From a virus: a DNA stretch of 22,378 bases. The notes under the pieces were generated by a model, which made no database searches, was not told the origin of the DNA, and saw only the letters and a list, made by a program, of their open reading frames with translations. Made by a program: the position numbers and the translations under genes. This document shows positions 1 to 6,599 of the stretch, in pieces (position 1 is the stretch's first letter; every line of letters starts with the position of its first letter). The stretch spans positions 1 to 22,378 of IMG/VR virus record IMGVR_UViG_3300006750_001942; one strand, given 5' to 3'.

Positions 1-199
1 GTATCTCGAACATAACCAGCATCAACTCGGTATATATACGCGCCAATATTGGCCCAAGAACAATCATACCGATGCCGCTAACTGGCTCGACGAATGCCGT
101 AAATATGCCAGCGATAACACAACCGACCATAGCGATATAACTCAGAATCTTTAAGATTCCCGGAGTTATCATATATTTATAACTTAAGAAGTCACTCAT
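1..199 (-). CDS. DUF4282-like small membrane protein, 3' end cut by window
   Basis: The reading frame starts with ATG at 199 (MSDFLSYKYMITPGILKI...) and stays open to the left edge, so the C-terminus is missing. A hydrophobic stretch (about residues 17-37) is followed by a second hydrophobic segment containing the pattern LGPILARIYTEL and then MLVMFEI. The 'MITP..I', 'LGP.L.RIY.EL' and 'FEI' signatures are those I know from DUF4282, a family of small two-helix bacterial membrane proteins of unknown function. It is the last gene of the leftward series and is separated by about 50 bases from the cytidylyltransferase gene. There is no convincing Shine-Dalgarno; a TATAAT box lies 21 bases upstream of the ATG. 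The family is commoner in bacteria than in phages, so acquisition from a host is plausible. The family assignment is from memory of its motifs. Confidence 0.7.
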   Translation of the reverse strand, partial: MSDFLSYKYMITPGILKILSYIAMVGCVIAGIFTAFVEPVSGIGMIVLGPILARIYTELMLVMFEI

Positions 200-220
200 A
201 ATGTTTATTTTGTTTTACTA

Positions 221-226
221 ATTATA
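221..226 (-). promoter_or_regulatory. possible -10 box for the DUF4282-like gene
   Basis: On the minus strand the only gap of note in this part of the operon contains a perfect TATAAT, 21 bases before the ATG at 199. I see no good -35 hexamer at 16-18 bases upstream (best candidates are ACAAAT or CAAATT), so this is a weak call. It would give a leader of about 15 bases. Confidence 0.3.
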
Positions 227-250
227 GAATACGATCCTATAAAATTTGTT

Positions 251-727
251 TTAAAAGAATAGGCTCCCCGCATTAGACTGGCGTTCTTGGGCTGGAGCTT
301 GTTCGCTCCCCGAGGTTAACCAACTGCTGCTTTGTATTTTATCTCCTAAGCCGTAGATAGGCTTAATCCCTAAATCTAGACAGAGTTTATGCTCTGGCTT
401 TTCGGCGTCGATAGTTCTATCCCCTCCGTTGCAGAACGCTATCTTGTCGTATCTATCTTTGAAAACGCTGTTGATCCACTCCAAGGTCTTACAAACGGTA
501 TCGTCATCGTCGATAGATAGAAGAGCCATTGTAACCGGCTTAAAAGCTTGTGTTATTGTTAATCTCTCCCGCCAATTCATGAACGCCTTACCTTTTTTAC
601 GTTCTAGGAACTTATCATCATTGACTATCACAAACAAATGATCGGCCATGCTTTTAGCCTTTTCGAAACATTCTAAATGCCCGACATGGACGGGATCAAA
701 TCCACCACTAACTATTGCTAATTTCAT
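251..727 (-). CDS. cytidylyltransferase-like nucleotidyltransferase
   Basis: A 158-residue single-domain enzyme of the HxGH nucleotidyltransferase superfamily (glycerol-3-phosphate cytidylyltransferase / RfaE C-domain type), which activates a phosphorylated sugar or alcohol with a nucleotide. Visible motifs are GGFDPVHVGH at residues 8-17 (the HVGH catalytic signature), NGGDR near 98-102, and a C-terminal KIQSSSWL segment that matches the I-S/T-S-S nucleotide-binding loop. Length fits the family. A GTG lies one codon upstream, but ATG at 727 overlaps the upstream TGA (TGATG), the usual coupling in this operon. Neighbours are a PD-(D/E)XK-like protein and, one further gene upstream, a cupin. 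With the HAD phosphatase at 19436-19864 and the glycosyltransferases it suggests activated-sugar synthesis; the actual substrate is unknown. Confidence 0.85.
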   Translation of the reverse strand: MKLAIVSGGFDPVHVGHLECFEKAKSMADHLFVIVNDDKFLERKKGKAFMNWRERLTITQAFKPVTMALLSIDDDDTVCKTLEWINSVFKDRYDKIAFCNGGDRTIDAEKPEHKLCLDLGIKPIYGLGDKIQSSSWLTSGSEQAPAQERQSNAGSLFF

Positions 728-1326
728 CACTTAAAATACCAATGTTCTTCTATTGGGGAAACCGGGTCAAGGCGACTCGCTCCAACTACGTAATTGACGG
801 GGCCACCTCCTATGTATTGCTTCACCTCTTTAATAGACTCAAATTTGCCACTTGATATTTGACCTAATATTTCCACCATTAAGAAAGGGGGAGACTTTAC
901 TAAAATCTCCGAGCTTAGTCTCGCTAAAATGTATAATTTTGGGCTCCTTTCTAGATACTCCCTTTTGGGTATTTTAAGCTCTGTCTCTCCCCATGAGCCG
1001 CCGTAAAATGTTGAAGTCTTAACTTCTGCTCCGTTCTTGAAATCTACGCCATCATCTCTTACGGAGTATATCTTCCTATCTATATCTTCGCCTATAAACT
1101 TTCCGTAAGCATACTCTCCAATAACGCCAGCTATATGGGGGATGTGTCTTTCAGTTACCTCTAAGTTGTACAAGTTGACTACTTTGTTAGTCTTATATTT
1201 TTTGAAGCTTCCGTGTTTGCTTGCGTTTCTAAATGATATATCTTTAGCTTCATGCCTGCTTTTACCTACTTGGGCTAAATCTTTTAGCTGACTGTTGTTA
1301 AGCCTGATAGACTTCATTATATTCAT
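727..1326 (-). CDS. putative PD-(D/E)XK nuclease-like protein
   Basis: A 199-residue protein I do not recognise by name. The middle has the spacing of a PD-(D/E)XK nuclease core: GVIGEYAYGKF with Glu71, then DDGVDF with Asp95, then EVKTST with Glu101 and Lys103. The N-terminal 50 residues are basic (KKYKTNK) and could contact DNA. ATG at 1326 follows the cupin stop by four bases; a second ATG three codons on is possible. No clear Shine-Dalgarno is seen. It overlaps the next gene by one base (TGATG), so it is part of the same operon as the cupin and the cytidylyltransferase. It could be a modification-tolerant endonuclease, or a restriction-like fold without activity; structure search is needed to separate these. 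The fold assignment rests on motif spacing only. Confidence 0.5.
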   Translation of the reverse strand: MNIMKSIRLNNSQLKDLAQVGKSRHEAKDISFRNASKHGSFKKYKTNKVVNLYNLEVTERHIPHIAGVIGEYAYGKFIGEDIDRKIYSVRDDGVDFKNGAEVKTSTFYGGSWGETELKIPKREYLERSPKLYILARLSSEILVKSPPFLMVEILGQISSGKFESIKEVKQYIGGGPVNYVVGASRLDPVSPIEEHWYFK

Positions 1327-1330
1327 TTTA

Positions 1331-1702
1331 TTAGCGGATTACTCGATAGCTATCCTCATCTTTGTGGTGGGTACTTATCTCCACGAACTTAACAAGGTTG
1401 TCCCCAGCTATCAGCTTATGGGGAATAAGCCTATTTAAAGAAAATGATTCTCCTTCTTCTATATAATTCTCAGTAACTTCGGTTGTTTGTGTATCTACCG
1501 TATTTACTTGTAAGCGGCCCTCTAAGACATAAAAAGTCTCATGCTTTAAAGAGTGAAAATGTAAGGAAGTAGAATTTCCGGGAAATATCTCTAGGATCTT
1601 TCCGCAATAGTTCTCCTTCTCATTGTTGGCCATCCATATTTCTCGTCCCCAGCTCTTTTGGACTATCTTTACGTTCTCTTTCGCGGTTATCATTGCATTC
1701 AT
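1331..1702 (-). CDS. cupin-fold protein, sugar-isomerase type
   Basis: A single-domain beta-barrel cupin of about 123 residues. It shows the KSWGREIW opening, then SLHFHSLKHETFYVLEG, which supplies the His-x-His, His and Glu metal ligands of cupin motif 1, and a later PHKLIA that fits motif 2. The arrangement resembles small mannose-6-phosphate-isomerase-like or WbuC-like cupins found in sugar-nucleotide loci; the reaction is not determined. The start is uncertain: GTG at 1726, ATG at 1702 and ATG at 1693 are in frame and none has a good Shine-Dalgarno. ATG at 1702 is chosen. The 5' part overlaps the small zinc-ribbon gene at 1620-1790 in another frame by about 80 bases, which is unusual even in this dense genome. 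Nearby genes (nucleotidyltransferase, HAD phosphatase, glycosyltransferases) support a role in carbohydrate metabolism. Confidence 0.75.
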   Translation of the reverse strand: MNAMITAKENVKIVQKSWGREIWMANNEKENYCGKILEIFPGNSTSLHFHSLKHETFYVLEGRLQVNTVDTQTTEVTENYIEEGESFSLNRLIPHKLIAGDNLVKFVEISTHHKDEDSYRVIR

Positions 1703-1790
1703 CACATAGAAGAACCAATTTACCACGTTGGGGCACCCAAGTCAAGCTAATTTCGTCAAATGACTTTTTGCAGTCCAAGCATTCGGACAC
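1620..1790 (-). CDS. small zinc-ribbon protein (56 aa), GTG start
   Basis: A short frame that is easy to miss. GTG at 1790 shares its first base with the TAG stop of the upstream gene (TAGTG) and is preceded by GGAAGG with 7 bases of spacing, one of the best ribosome binding sites in the window. The product begins MSECLDCKKSFDEISL and has Cys-x2-Cys (residues 4 and 7) and Cys-x2-Cys (residues 29 and 32) separated by 21 residues, the layout of a zinc ribbon; the tail is charged (RERERK). The last ~25 codons run through the start region of the cupin gene in a different frame. The function is unknown; small zinc ribbons in phages often contact nucleic acid or proteins. The paired CxxC motifs, the coupled start and the Shine-Dalgarno support a real gene. 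Confidence 0.65.
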   Translation of the reverse strand: MSECLDCKKSFDEISLTWVPQRGKLVLLCDECNDNRERERKDSPKELGTRNMDGQQ

Positions 1791-2479
1791 TAGTTTTCCT
1801 TCCGTTTGTCGTACTGCCTACGCATTTCATTATGGTCAATCTTCCTGTCTATGTTCTCTTGACCGTTTTGAAGTCTTTCTAGCCTTTGTAAGACATACTC
1901 TCTCTTGTCGTCATTCTCTGTTTTAGCTAAATACTCTAAGCTTTTTTCTATAACGCGAGGATCAACTACGGGCCTACGGGAAGGAACTTTAACAACGTTA
2001 GCGGAAGGAGGGGTGGGATTCTTGTTGTCTTTGTTGCTTTTGCTCTCTTCTTTTCTGTCTCGTGAATAACGACTAGAGAGGGAAGTTTTCTTAGTTGTCG
2101 GCGCTTTTGTTATAATACTTGGAAGTCTGTTGGCTTTAAAGTTTAGTAGCTGGAGGTTACCGTTGGATGAAATAAGAGCTGAATCTTTGAGTATGTTTTT
2201 AACCTCAATATTATATTGCCTTTCGTTTGCTCCAAGCGAAACAAATTTGTCCGACTGCCCAACTCCTCTAAGAACAAGATGGACCTTATTGGTTCCGTTC
2301 CACCTAGTAATACCGGTCATAAAAACACTTGGAGCTAAAATTTCACTAACTGGTGGCAAAAGTGGAGTGGGCGCTTTACTTGTTAAGTTAAAGGCATTCC
2401 TTGTCACTATGTTGTTATATGTGTTCGTCTCCCCAGCGTGAAGACTGACGGTAAAGAATATCAATATTAACTTTTTCAT
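1790..2479 (-). CDS. secreted GspC/PilP-like protein, host-type
   Basis: A 229-residue protein with a short N-terminal signal sequence (MKKLILIFFTVSLHAGE, probable cleavage after HAG or SLHA). The mature N-terminus reads YNNIVTRNAFNL, followed by a Pro-rich linker and a beta-rich stretch (VFMTGITRW..., KVHLVLR, FVSLGANERQYNIEV, DSALISSNGNLQLLNF). This 'IV.RNAF.L ... L.GI ... L..G' plan is that of GspC/PilP-type homology-region domains, and I associate this version with verrucomicrobial proteins. Residues 125-170 are basic and low complexity, and the C-terminus (from about 170) is a predicted charged helix. The ATG at 2479 has no good Shine-Dalgarno, and a TATAGT abuts it. It is an odd cargo for a phage: possible roles are interference with, or use of, a host secretion or pilus system. 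Function is inferred, not shown. Confidence 0.55.
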   Translation of the reverse strand: MKKLILIFFTVSLHAGETNTYNNIVTRNAFNLTSKAPTPLLPPVSEILAPSVFMTGITRWNGTNKVHLVLRGVGQSDKFVSLGANERQYNIEVKNILKDSALISSNGNLQLLNFKANRLPSIITKAPTTKKTSLSSRYSRDRKEESKSNKDNKNPTPPSANVVKVPSRRPVVDPRVIEKSLEYLAKTENDDKREYVLQRLERLQNGQENIDRKIDHNEMRRQYDKRKEN

Positions 2480-2494
2480 ACTATAACATTACAC

Positions 2495-2749
2495 TTACTC
2501 TTTTTCTAGCGTAGCTATGTATCTATTAAGATCACAAGTCTCTTGAAGTAAGTCCATGCTTATCTCACGCCAATACTTGCCAACGTCTCTCAGGGCTTCA
2601 TTTTGATCTCTTAATTCCTCTAGATACTGCTGCGCTTTGTCTATGTGAGGGCAGGTGGGACCCGGAATAGGAGGGCATTCTCGGTACAGCTCTTTATACT
2701 TTTGACTTGGGAAGCTTCTTTTTTTGGGCGGTTTTCCGAGCTTTCTCAT
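2495..2749 (-). CDS. small phage protein with C-terminal coiled coil
   Basis: An 84-residue protein without an assigned function. The N-terminus is basic (GKPPKKRSFPSQKYKEL), the middle has CPPIPGPTCPHID, and the rest is a predicted helix with heptad-like pattern (AQQYLEELRDQNEALRDVG). The 'CP.ID.....L...R..NE.LR..G' layout recurs, as far as I recall, in small proteins of many tailed phages. ATG at 2749 lies inside the 3' end of the upstream gene, giving a 56-base overlap in a different frame. It is followed by the secreted GspC/PilP-like gene after 15 bases. Two cysteines plus the basic tail could bind metal or nucleic acid, but this is speculation. Confidence 0.6.
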   Translation of the reverse strand: MRKLGKPPKKRSFPSQKYKELYRECPPIPGPTCPHIDKAQQYLEELRDQNEALRDVGKYWREISMDLLQETCDLNRYIATLEKE

Positions 2750-3290
2750 GCTTTTTTAAGTGTCTCTTTACCGGCTCAGTTTCTTGATTTGTTGGGGTTA
2801 CTGTCTGTTTCATCGCCCAAGTACCCAAATAAAAAAGAACGCCTTGCAGAAAATTAAATATTTTGTACTTTAGTGTTTTACGGAAGGCGTCTCTCGTCTT
2901 CTTTTTAGCTTTCCATTCTTTATCCGCTTCTTCTTTTTCTTCGGCAGTTCTGGAAACCTCAAACCTAACTAAAAGTTTTGTGTCTACAACCCCTTCAACA
3001 AAAGTAAAGATAAATTCAACCCAGTAAGAATCTCCTTTGTCGTTTTCGAAGTTTTCATAAAAACTAACCGCGCCAGTATGAGGGGTAAAAACCCACTTCT
3101 TTTTCCCCTCGATATGAGGAAGGTGCTTGTCGCTCTTATAAAGCTTATGTCTGTAAACTTTGTAAATGCAAAGAGAGTTCTCTAAACACTTGGTTTGGTA
3201 GTTGTCATTCTTGATTAACTTCTCCTGCTGTTTCGTTAGGATACCTCTAAGGTAGGACTTCGGTACGATTATGTCGTCAAACATTCCCAT
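2694..3290 (-). CDS. MGMFDDI-type conserved phage protein
   Basis: A 198-residue protein whose opening MGMFDDIIVPKSYL, and the following YQTKCLENSLCIYKV, match a widespread group of uncharacterised phage proteins that begin 'MGMFD.I'. A beta-rich N-terminal half (WVFTPHTGAVSFYENF, YWVEFIFTFVEGVVDTKLLVRFEV) is followed by a strongly charged helix (residues about 115-140), a short hydrophobic segment (IFNFLQGVLFYLGTWA) that may be a membrane or packing helix, and a very basic tail ending KKKLPKSKV. ATG at 3290 follows the upstream stop immediately (TGATAATG). The 3' end overlaps the next gene by 56 bases. No function can be assigned. Confidence 0.65.
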   Translation of the reverse strand: MGMFDDIIVPKSYLRGILTKQQEKLIKNDNYQTKCLENSLCIYKVYRHKLYKSDKHLPHIEGKKKWVFTPHTGAVSFYENFENDKGDSYWVEFIFTFVEGVVDTKLLVRFEVSRTAEEKEEADKEWKAKKKTRDAFRKTLKYKIFNFLQGVLFYLGTWAMKQTVTPTNQETEPVKRHLKKHEKARKTAQKKKLPKSKV

Positions 3291-3292
3291 TA

Positions 3293-3517
3293 TCAGTCTA
3301 ACCTTTTAATTCTGTATCCAGATGTCTCTACGTCCACGGGGTTAAAGAAGTCTAAATCTTCCTGTGACATATATTTAGACAAAAGTTTAGTTGGGTCTTT
3401 GGGGTTTTCGCTATTCAGCTCATCTTCAATAGCTTGAATATCCACGCCTTCTTCAAGTTTAACACCCATTACCACACCGTTCTTGCTATTCCAGCTTATA
3501 ATTACCTTATTCTTCAT
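3293..3517 (-). CDS. hypothetical protein, 74 aa
   Basis: A small acidic protein with no recognisable family. The sequence from ATG at 3517 begins MKNKVIISWNSKNG, which looks like two beta strands with a turn (VIISWNSKNGVVMGVKL), followed by a helical acidic part and a KYMSQEDLDFFNP segment. An in-frame TTG at 3550 would add 11 residues (85 in total) but nothing supports that extension. The gene lies between dUTPase and the MGMFDDI-type gene and is spaced like an operon member. Its reality rests on position, packing and typical phage-like composition. Confidence 0.5.
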   Translation of the reverse strand: MKNKVIISWNSKNGVVMGVKLEEGVDIQAIEDELNSENPKDPTKLLSKYMSQEDLDFFNPVDVETSGYRIKRLD

Positions 3518-3571
3518 AGGTTTAATGTTTGACGAATGGACTGCTGACAAGCTTCACATATTAATACAGCT

Positions 3572-3994
3572 TCATACGCCAGTACTTCCAAAGCCCCCTT
3601 GTCCCCTATTGGATGCAGCCAGCTCTTCTACGTCGTTCCATTCTACCTCGTGACATTTCTCTATTATAATTTGAGCAATCCTTGTTCCTGCGGGAAGTGT
3701 GACGGATGAGTCTCCTAAATTAATCAAAACCACTCCGATTTCATTCCTGTAACCAGAATCTATTACACCTGCCAAAACGTCTATCCCTTTCTTAACGGCA
3801 AGTCCACTTCTGGGAGCAACTCTTCCGTAGAACCCTTCTGGAATCTCCATTGATATCCCAGTAGGAACAACAGTTCTTCCCATAGGTGGAATTTCCTTCT
3901 GTTCTACGCTGGTTAGATCATACCCAGCATCAAACGGCGCTCCTTGAGTTGGAAGTATTGCGTCAGGGTGAAGTTTTAGTGCGTTTATTTTCAT
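3572..3994 (-). CDS. dut: dUTPase (dUTP diphosphatase)
   Basis: Hydrolyses dUTP to dUMP and pyrophosphate, keeping uracil out of phage DNA and feeding dTMP synthesis. All five trimeric dUTPase motifs are present: I DAGYDL (residues 22-27), II PRSGLA (61-66), III GVIDSGYRNEIGV (76-88), IV RIAQIIIEK (105-113) and V RGQGGFGSTG (130-139). At 140 residues it is full length for the homotrimeric class. ATG at 3994 is chosen because MKINALKLHPDA matches the usual family start and AAAGGA stands 9 bases upstream; an upstream ATG at 4018 overlaps the ribonucleotide reductase stop (TAATG) and would add 8 residues. It follows the reductase directly, a functional pairing for nucleotide supply. Confidence 0.96.
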   Translation of the reverse strand: MKINALKLHPDAILPTQGAPFDAGYDLTSVEQKEIPPMGRTVVPTGISMEIPEGFYGRVAPRSGLAVKKGIDVLAGVIDSGYRNEIGVVLINLGDSSVTLPAGTRIAQIIIEKCHEVEWNDVEELAASNRGQGGFGSTGV

Positions 3995-4017
3995 TGCTTT
4001 TAGTCCTTTGTATTCCA

Positions 4018-5958
4018 TTATCTTATGGGGCAAGCTCCGCCATCGCATTCTAGGCCGTCTAAAACGTGACCGTTGCCAACTTTAACAGCAGATACCTTCT
4101 TGATGCCGAGCCTAAGTGAATTGTATCGCTTTTCGTCTATTTCTTCGTAAGGAGCCTGATCAAAGCCATGCTCTTGGTGAAGTAAAAAGGAGACGCTTTT
4201 AATATTATTTTTGTAATTCTTTCTCAACCAATCTTTTATTTCTTGTAGTTCTTCTTTCTTGTAATAGACAGTGCAAGAGACAGCGTTGTCAGACCATTCT
4301 TTCTGGATTCTTTTAACTAAGTCTAATTGATCGACAGCTTTCATATCTTTTGTAAGTACAGCTTCTTTTCCGGACTCGCAGGGGAACTCGACTATCACAG
4401 TGTCTCGGTTAAGGGAGCCGTCAAAGTTTTTAACGAACTCGATATGGTACCCCATTTCCTTGCAGGTCTCGACTAAGGCATCTTGGCTAGACATCCTGAC
4501 ACGACGGATATAATATTGAGAATAAGATGGATGTACCCCCGGTGTTGCTCCCGCCAACAGGCTCAGTGTGCCACTAGGCTTAACTGTTGTGAGCTTTATG
4601 CTTTCCGGCCATCCTCGCTTTTTGCTCCACTCCTTGTCATAGGCTTTCAGTGCCTCATAGCAATCCCCCAGCCACTCTAGCTTCTTATCGTGTAAGCTCT
4701 GGCAGATTCCCGTAACGCCTTGCCCTATTCTAAAATTTTTATGAACTATCTTATTTGTATCGTCATGGATAAAGGGCAAAGCGCATATGGCTTTTTGGGT
4801 TTTATAGAGAAGTTTTGAACACTCTATCAATTCCTGTTTCGATTCTATGTTATTTAAGTATAGCTCCGCAAGATTGCAACATTCCTTATCTGCTAAGGAG
4901 ATTTCCCCGCAAGGGTTTGTTCCTTCACAGTTTTCTTTCGCCTTCTCTCCAGTCCTTCCAAATTTAGAACTTAAAGCGACGTTAAAAAAACCATAAGGCT
5001 CTCCATTGCCAGCGTAACCGTCCCAAACCCCTTCTGCTATATGATCGTAGCTGTCGCAATAAATGGTATTATTGCTCATAGCTCTCCAGTTTGGAATATT
5101 GCCCAAGTCCCATCTTTTAGCTTTTATATATAGATAGTCGTCTGGATCGCCTAGGGCGATTTCTGCAGATCGTCTGACGTTCCCAGCGACGACAACAGAG
5201 CCAATGATATTAGCAACATCTAAAACGTCAATGCTCCGAAGCTTTTTGCCTTCGCGTTCCTTAATGACTCCTATGATTTTCCCTATTCCGTCTACTAAGA
5301 TTTCCGGCCCACTTGCTGTTCCTCCAAATCCTCCAATAGGTTTCCCTGCGCCTCTAACGAGAACGGTTGAATAGTTGAAGGATTTTCCGGTTACAAAAAG
5401 AGCGTCTAAGACCTTACTTAATAACCTAACCCATCCTTCTCTGCTGTCGGGAACTATAAAGTCTGCATCGTTTGTGTTTTTGACAGAAATTTCGACATTC
5501 CTTTTAACCCTTGGAAGTTCGTGGATATCTTCTCGCCTTATCGAATAACCAACTCCGCCGCCCAGCATTAAATTCTCAAATATAAAACAAAAGTCCTCTG
5601 GCTTTTTAATGGCCGTGAACCAACAGTTAAGGAGACTGTTACCCCCGAATCTATCAACGGTAGAAGTCCCTAACTGCCAGAGCCCACGCCCAGCAAAATT
5701 ACATTTAAGATTAAAGACTAAATCAAAAAGTTTTTCAGCCTCTTTCCTTGTGTATTCTGCTCCTATTTTCTGAGCACCGTTAATACATCTAGCTACGGTT
5801 TCCGACCACTCTTCAAGGCTTCCATCTTCCTTGGGCCTAGAATATGTTCTCTTATAAACAATATAACCTAGGCCATTAAAGCCCCATTTCGGTTGTTTGT
5901 TTTTATATTTTGATAAGAAGTCGTTAGTTAGTATGCTGTCGGTGTCTTTTTTTTTCAT
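4018..5958 (-). CDS. adenosylcobalamin-dependent ribonucleoside-triphosphate reductase (class II)
   Basis: Reduces ribonucleotides to deoxyribonucleotides using vitamin B12 coenzyme, so no oxygen or second subunit is needed but cobalamin must come from the host or medium. The monomeric Lactobacillus leichmannii-type pattern is visible: Cys112 in LLNCWF and Cys361 as the redox pair, NPCGEISL with Cys350 (thiyl-radical site) and Glu352, and a C-terminal CDGGACPIR with Cys638 and Cys643 that would shuttle electrons from thioredoxin. The spacing 350/352/361 equals 408/410/419 of the L. leichmannii enzyme, and 638/643 equals 731/736. At 646 residues it is about 90 shorter than that 739-residue enzyme, with the loss between Cys112 and Cys350 and elsewhere. 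The ATG at 5958 is followed by nine A residues. A 131-base gap with a terminator lies upstream; dut follows with a one-base overlap region. Confidence 0.93.
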   Translation of the reverse strand: MKKKDTDSILTNDFLSKYKNKQPKWGFNGLGYIVYKRTYSRPKEDGSLEEWSETVARCINGAQKIGAEYTRKEAEKLFDLVFNLKCNFAGRGLWQLGTSTVDRFGGNSLLNCWFTAIKKPEDFCFIFENLMLGGGVGYSIRREDIHELPRVKRNVEISVKNTNDADFIVPDSREGWVRLLSKVLDALFVTGKSFNYSTVLVRGAGKPIGGFGGTASGPEILVDGIGKIIGVIKEREGKKLRSIDVLDVANIIGSVVVAGNVRRSAEIALGDPDDYLYIKAKRWDLGNIPNWRAMSNNTIYCDSYDHIAEGVWDGYAGNGEPYGFFNVALSSKFGRTGEKAKENCEGTNPCGEISLADKECCNLAELYLNNIESKQELIECSKLLYKTQKAICALPFIHDDTNKIVHKNFRIGQGVTGICQSLHDKKLEWLGDCYEALKAYDKEWSKKRGWPESIKLTTVKPSGTLSLLAGATPGVHPSYSQYYIRRVRMSSQDALVETCKEMGYHIEFVKNFDGSLNRDTVIVEFPCESGKEAVLTKDMKAVDQLDLVKRIQKEWSDNAVSCTVYYKKEELQEIKDWLRKNYKNNIKSVSFLLHQEHGFDQAPYEEIDEKRYNSLRLGIKKVSAVKVGNGHVLDGLECDGGACPIR

Positions 5959-6000
5959 TTGTTAAAATCCAAGTCTTAATTGGTGTTCATTGCTATATCT

Positions 6001-6029
6001 ATTCTACAGTTAATTTAGTATTATGTACC
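6001..6029 (-). promoter_or_regulatory. possible promoter for ribonucleotide reductase
   Basis: In the gap after the hsp20 terminator, the minus strand has TAGAAT (6001-6006, one mismatch to TATAAT) with GGTACA 17 bases upstream (6024-6029, three of six matches to TTGACA). Because transcription from hsp20 should end at the terminator just upstream, a new promoter is expected here, but several AT-rich alternatives exist. Weak call. Confidence 0.3.
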
Positions 6030-6030
6030 G

Positions 6031-6065
6031 AAAAAAATAGCATGGAGCTTTATGACTCCATGCTA
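6031..6065 (-). terminator. rho-independent terminator after hsp20
   Basis: A perfect 10-base-pair inverted repeat (TAGCATGGAG at 6038-6047 against CTCCATGCTA at 6056-6065) encloses an 8-base loop. Read on the minus strand it is followed at once by seven T residues (6031-6037). It lies 24 bases after the hsp20 stop codon. Read on the plus strand there is no T tract after the stem, so it acts for leftward transcription only. This is the only clear intrinsic terminator in the window. Confidence 0.9.
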
Positions 6066-6089
6066 ATGCGGTAATATTGTTTTAGTTTA

Positions 6090-6500
6090 TCAATTTATTT
6101 TGACCTGCAAAGGCTTTGAATCCTCAAGCTTCTCCACCTTAACTGAAAGAAGCCCGTTTTTAAGTTCTGCAGAAATCTTAGAGGGGTCAGAATTTTCTGG
6201 CATCAAAAACCTTTCTGATACGTTCTTTTTGCTGCCTCTTACCTCCTTGAATCCTTTAATGATTAGATATTTACCAGATAGGTGCTTTGAGGGCTGCACT
6301 TCCATAGTAATATCTTTTTTATCAAAACCGGCTAACTCCAACTCTAGGCTATACTCTTCCTCGTCATCCGAGAAACAGTTTACTCTTCTTGGCTCGGTGT
6401 CGAATAAAGCTGCCCAAGATGGGAATAATCTAACCGCTTCGCTTGTGAGGTCCTGAATAGAACCATCTACTCCATAATACTCTTTTTCGTATTTTGTCAT
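6090..6500 (-). CDS. small heat shock protein Hsp20
   Basis: A 136-residue alpha-crystallin-type chaperone that holds unfolding proteins. The N-terminal arm runs to about residue 40; the crystallin domain follows (EEYSLELELAGFDKKDITMEV, then YLIIKGFKEV, then a long loop, SERFLMP, and the ELKNGLLSVKVEK segment that corresponds to the family's A.x.nGvL signature). The C-terminal tail ends LQVKIN, which resembles the I-x-I/V anchor. Hsp20 genes are common in marine myoviruses, where a role in virion assembly or stress is proposed. There is only one plausible start, ATG at 6500, without any Shine-Dalgarno; a TATAAT box ends 9 bases upstream. A strong terminator follows. The gene therefore looks monocistronic, unlike its operon-bound neighbours. 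Confidence 0.92.
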   Translation of the reverse strand: MTKYEKEYYGVDGSIQDLTSEAVRLFPSWAALFDTEPRRVNCFSDDEEEYSLELELAGFDKKDITMEVQPSKHLSGKYLIIKGFKEVRGSKKNVSERFLMPENSDPSKISAELKNGLLSVKVEKLEDSKPLQVKIN

Positions 6501-6506
6501 ACAGAT

Positions 6507-6537
6507 GTTATTATAGCAAACAACGTGCCAAGTTTAA
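6507..6537 (-). promoter_or_regulatory. promoter of hsp20, near-leaderless
   Basis: On the minus strand an extended -10 element (TGCTATAAT, hexamer at 6510-6515) is followed by AAC; a poor -35 (TTAAAC at 6532-6537, 16-base spacer) lies upstream. Transcription would start about 6502-6504, leaving only a few bases before the ATG at 6500. The nine bases TATAATAAC also precede the SSB-like gene at 11684 in the same position. Confidence 0.6.
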
Positions 6538-6599
6538 TTTTCTCGTTTTCAAAGGGGTTTTTCGCATTTTTTTAAAAAGGTGTGACACTTAGTGTGACA

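Noticed and set aside
1693-1926. Plus-strand frame opposite the zinc-ribbon and secreted-protein genes
   Set aside because: Its product is Ser/His/Arg-rich without a fold signature, whereas the minus-strand frames show signal peptide, CxxC pairs and a Shine-Dalgarno.
2473-2485. TATAGT directly abutting the ATG of the secreted-protein gene as another leaderless promoter
   Set aside because: Zero spacing would put the start site inside the coding sequence, and no -35 is found at 16-18 bases.
6580-6599. 8-base direct repeat GTGTGACA twice, 12 bases apart, before hsp20
   Set aside because: Too short and only two copies. It lies just after the oxygenase stop, not near an obvious operator position, and could be chance in AT-rich sequence. 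A similar TGTGACA occurs at 11057-11063, but no pattern follows.
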